DNA from: Pogostemon cablin
Lineage: Eukaryota > Streptophyta > Magnoliopsida > Lamiales > Lamiaceae
Assembly: GCA_023678885.1 (NCBI GenBank)
Contig: CM043013.1
Coordinates: forward strand, 23,096,791 to 23,160,790
Reading direction: 5' to 3'
DNA length: 64,000 nucleotides
How positions within the stretch are numbered: the first letter of the stretch is position 1; each line of letters opens with the position of its first letter. This document shows, one piece after another, positions 60,646-64,000 of this stretch. Under the pieces are notes generated by a model. It searched no databases and was not told the origin of the DNA. It saw nothing but the letters and a program-made list of their open reading frames with translations. The translations under genes and the position numbers were made by a program.

Positions 60646-62111
60646 TGATCGGCGTGAAATTCACCTAGAATTTTGGGCTTAATTGCATAAATTTAATTGG
60701 AATTATTTGGCTTTAATTCAATAATTAAGCATGATTTTAATGGAAATTCTATTTATTGCTTAATTAGTTTGAGAAAGGCACTTTTGTTTATTTTTGCAGA
60801 AAAAGAGTGATTTTGAGACAAAAATGGATTTTACAAGTGAAGAGAAAGATGTGGGAGAAAACGGAGCTCAATTTGGAGTTGAAACGAGCAAGGAAAATTT
60901 GCTACAAATTTCATTTTTTGTCCCATGAGCTAAATTATCCCACATTGATTACTTACCACAAATTCCTCTCACTACCACTACATGAACCCACTTGTCCCAC
61001 ATTGGAAACTCACTCAAATTTCTCTCACCCTTACTACTATAAATATCCTCTTCCATGAAAGCCACCATACAACAATTCTCCATCAATTAAATTCCATTAA
61101 ATTGAATCATTAGATTCAAAGAGAGATTTTTCACTAAAGATCTCTATAGTTGAGATCCCTCCCCCTTTCGGGGTGAGGGATCCGTCCATAGTTTAAATAT
61201 TTTTTCTAGATTTGGATTTTATTATTTTCCAAGAAGGTGGGGACACCAAGGAAATGATGATCCTCATGGATGTAAAACTTCGTTAGGTGAAATCTAATCC
61301 TACTTATTATCTTAATTTGTTTTGGTGGGTGATTGATGCACGATTATATTTCTTGATTGAATTTCCGACTATGATTAGGTTTCGTTTATGGAATATGTAT
61401 GCATGCTTTAATTTGAGATTAATGCCTTTGATATTAGTGCAAATGTGATTAGGTTATGTATTGTGTATCAACATGTCTTGTTGTTGCTTTCACCTTAGTC
61501 GCTTTGCATGATTATCATATGTGAGTTTTTTCCATTTATTGCATGAGGATTAAGTTTTTTCCAAAACCTTCCTATGTTTAGAACTACATAAATGAACACT
61601 AGCAAGATTACTTGTAATTAAGTTAGTGAAGGGAACCAAACCTTAGTGAATTCATAGTACCTTGAATGGGAATATTACCTATGATTTAGTACCTTTTAGG
61701 GAACTCGTACGTGTAATTAGTACCTATTGGGAGGTGTTCACTTTGGTCTCGATCCTATGTGCTATTTTGGGGTCTTTGTAAGGGTCTACATCCTCTTCAT
61801 CTTGAGAGAGAGTTTAGGTGGAACTTGTGATCACCCTTACCATGATTAGTTTAAAAATAGAATCAATTAATGATTGTTTGAGTGCATCGAGAAACTACCA
61901 TTGCATACAAAAATATTGTAATTAGATTTATTCCTTTGCAATTTATTTCCTTTTATTTTTCTTATCCCTCCTTCCGATCATCCCTAACTAATCACGATAC
62001 TATACCTAAAGGCCATGAATCCTAAATTTTCCCAGTTCGATAATTCAACTTGGTTGCCCGTGCCTACACGACAAGAGTACGCTTGCTCTTTTACATTAAA
62101 AATTGCGATCA
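60646..62111 (+). repeat. 3' LTR of Gypsy fragment Y
   Basis: The 1466-bp LTR has matching ends TGATCG and CGATCA. TATAAATA at 61038-61045 is the likely core promoter. A plant-intron-like T-rich U5 follows. There is no hairpin array. A partner 5' LTR is not in the window, and AGTTC follows the right end without a visible partner. Confidence 0.85.
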
Positions 62112-63565
62112 AGTTCACACGTCTGATACACAATTACATGTAGTGCCTTGTCATAGTAGGAGGGTTATTCGACAACCCGTAAGATATATGTTTTGGGAGA
62201 GTCGTGAGACTTGGCAACTAGTAAACATGGAACAGACCCACGGATATGACGAAACACTACAAGATAGAAATGCTGAATCTTAGCAAGTGCAATGGTTTCT
62301 GAAATAGAATCGATGGATTCTAAATCAAGTCTGGGAGCTTGTAGGACCACTAAATGGTGTAAAAGCCATTGGAAGTAGTCATACAAAATAAAAGAGGATC
62401 ATACGGTAAGGTGAAAACCTTGGAAGCAAAGTTTATTGCGAAAAGGTATAATCAGAAAGAAAAATTCGATTATGAGGAAGCTTATTTGCCGATAGCTATG
62501 CCTATGTTGATTCAGACTCTTTTATCTGTTGCTACTCATATGAAATATGAGGGATATCAAATAGATGTCAAGACAGCTTTACGTAGATGATATATTGCTC
62601 ATTGGAGATAATGAAAGAGTATTGTCGGGCATATGGGTATGGTTGATAAGGCGATATGAAATGAAGGACTTAAGAGAAGCAAAATATATCCTTTTGATCA
62701 CAGTAATATGGATCACAAGAAAGGATGTTATGCTTATCTCAAATTTCATAAAATGATACGATCCTTACTCGTTTAGCATGTGAATTTATCTAAAAAAATA
62801 TGTTTTGAGACACAAAAGAAGATAAAGGTGATGAAAGTGGTTCCTTATGCTTCGGTGAATAAGGAGGCTTAATCTAAGGAATGCTATGCACGAGAATGGA
62901 TAACTGTATTGCCAATAGCATGAACAGTGGGTATCAAGGTAACCCGAAATAAGAATGATGCACTGTGTAACACGTAATTTTGAAGTACCTGAAAAGGACT
63001 AGAAACTATATGTGGGTTTACCGAACAGATTCACTGCTTCTTATAGGTACATAGATTCGGATTTTTCAAATCAGATATGTACGGCAGTAAATTCACCTCA
63101 AAGGTTATGTGTTTAATTCTAGAAAGTAGAGTCATAATGTGGAGGAGTATTATATAGAAATATATTTCAGACTCCGGACTCCATCATGGAAAGATGATAA
63201 ATTGGAGCCTATGAGGCAGTCAAAGTATCTATATGACTCTAGAAACTTCATGATAGACTTTGAAGTGTTTCTAAGTTTGCCCAAAGATATCACAATTTAT
63301 TTTGATGATAATGGTGCAGTTGCAAACTTGAAAGAATCACGAGCCCATAAGGCAATTAAACACATGGAGCGCGAGTACCACCTGTTACGAGAAATCGTAT
63401 GATGAGTGGAAGGTTGTTGTCGCCTAGATTGCATTGAATGATAACCTAGTAAATCCATTTACAAGGACCTTAAGACGAGAGCTTTTGATGGTCATGTAGT
63501 GGGAGTGGGAATCAGATGTATGGCAGAAGACATGACAGCATAATCTTTTAGTATAAGTGGAAGAT
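62112..63565 (+). pseudogene. Copia-5 partial pol
   Basis: Homology to the Copia family starts at a position equivalent to 44177 of Copia-2. Integrase C-terminal/linker sequence (CHSRRVIRQPVRYMFWESRE) leads into RT (DYEEAYLPIAMPMLIQTLLS, then QIDVKTAL). An internal deletion joins DVKTAL directly to LYVDDILLIGDNERVLSG. This copy keeps YVDD (62580-62591), unlike Copia-1 to -3. RNase H follows (63139-63402, ITIYFDDNGAVANLKES). The last bases, AAGTGGAAGAT, form the polypurine tract. Confidence 0.85.
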
Positions 63566-64000
63566 TGTTGGATTGTATACTAAAATTCTAGCTTTAGTAT
63601 GAACAATGTTATAACAATTTATTTGAAATGAGAATCATATGATCAAATGATTGCGTATTATAATTTATTTATATGTAGATACAATAGTCCACTTACTTTA
63701 TACTGTAGATAATATGTTGTGCGACAACACGGTGAAGATCATATTATCGGTTTCCTTATGAAGTATAAACAGATGCTCACAATCGAGATAGACGGGGACT
63801 CTCTATCGGGGTGGTTGTAGTATGGTTTGGTATTAGCTTGTCTTGGCTATAGAATCACATTAGTGCACTTTGTGTGTATTGAGCAGGACCACTTGAGATC
63901 GTTCGACTTATACTGACTTATAGAAGAACTTGATCTCTGTTATTATGGATGTTCGTGCTCTTAATCCCTATACAATAACCTCGATATGTAGGGCAGTATG
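63566..64000 (+). repeat. Copia-5 3' LTR (cut by the window end)
   Basis: This LTR starts TGTTGGATTGTATAC and is homologous to the Copia-2 LTRs. It carries the short form CTAGCTTTAGTATGAAC also seen at 48031-48148, which links the two as a likely LTR pair of one displaced insertion. Confidence 0.9.

Noticed and set aside
59202..61058. Several 60-83-codon frames in Gypsy fragment Y and its LTR
   Set aside because: They fall in non-coding 3' region and LTR, are Phe/Ser/Lys-rich from T- and A-rich DNA, and match no retroelement domain.

Overview
The window is repeat-dense plant nuclear DNA with no intact cellular gene that I can recognise. It is AT-rich and built from nested LTR retrotransposons, a Helitron, two Stowaway-type MITEs and a large satellite array. 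Primer-binding sites for tRNA-Asp (Athila/Tat-type Gypsy) and initiator tRNA-Met (Copia), together with an ATHILA-type accessory ORF, point to a flowering plant, probably a eudicot. The mix of Athila-like elements and a 174-bp satellite suggests pericentromeric heterochromatin. The species cannot be read from the sequence.

Layout. 1-1290: unassigned AT-rich flank. 1425-21422: an Athila-like Gypsy element (element A, + strand) with TGATG...CATCA ends and a GGTCT target duplication on both sides. It carries gag, an aspartic protease and an ATHILA-type ORF with a probable intron, but no reverse transcriptase, RNase H or integrase. Copia-1 (3407-11685, - strand) sits inside its gag with an AATTC duplication. 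22.4-24.26 kb: a non-autonomous Helitron holding two MITEs. 24.26-28.35 kb: single-copy-looking DNA with two E2F-like sites and a few exon-like stretches. 28.35-37.9 kb and 47.26-48.03 kb: one satellite array with a higher-order repeat of about 846 bp, split by Copia-2 (37896-47262, + strand, CGACC duplication) and by an 0.8-kb insertion at 35.1-35.9 kb.

48.03-64 kb is a pile of insertions. A Copia-5 LTR start (48031) is interrupted by the older Copia-4 (- strand). The LTR of Copia-4 is interrupted in turn by the complete Copia-3 (48460-56814, - strand, CAAAC duplication). Copia-4 breaks off at 58186 into Athila/Tat-like Gypsy fragments (58187-62111). The 3' half of Copia-5 follows (62112 to the window end).

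The elements do not form a cellular pathway. The three complete Copia copies have badly broken gag-pol, and all share the same YVDS replacement of the YVDD reverse-transcriptase motif. Element A lacks polymerase functions altogether. Both families therefore look non-autonomous and probably depended on enzymes from relatives. The most unusual features are hairpin-repeat arrays in the Gypsy elements. Their stem sequence differs between elements while their spacers and layout are kept, and one array is translated in frame inside gag.
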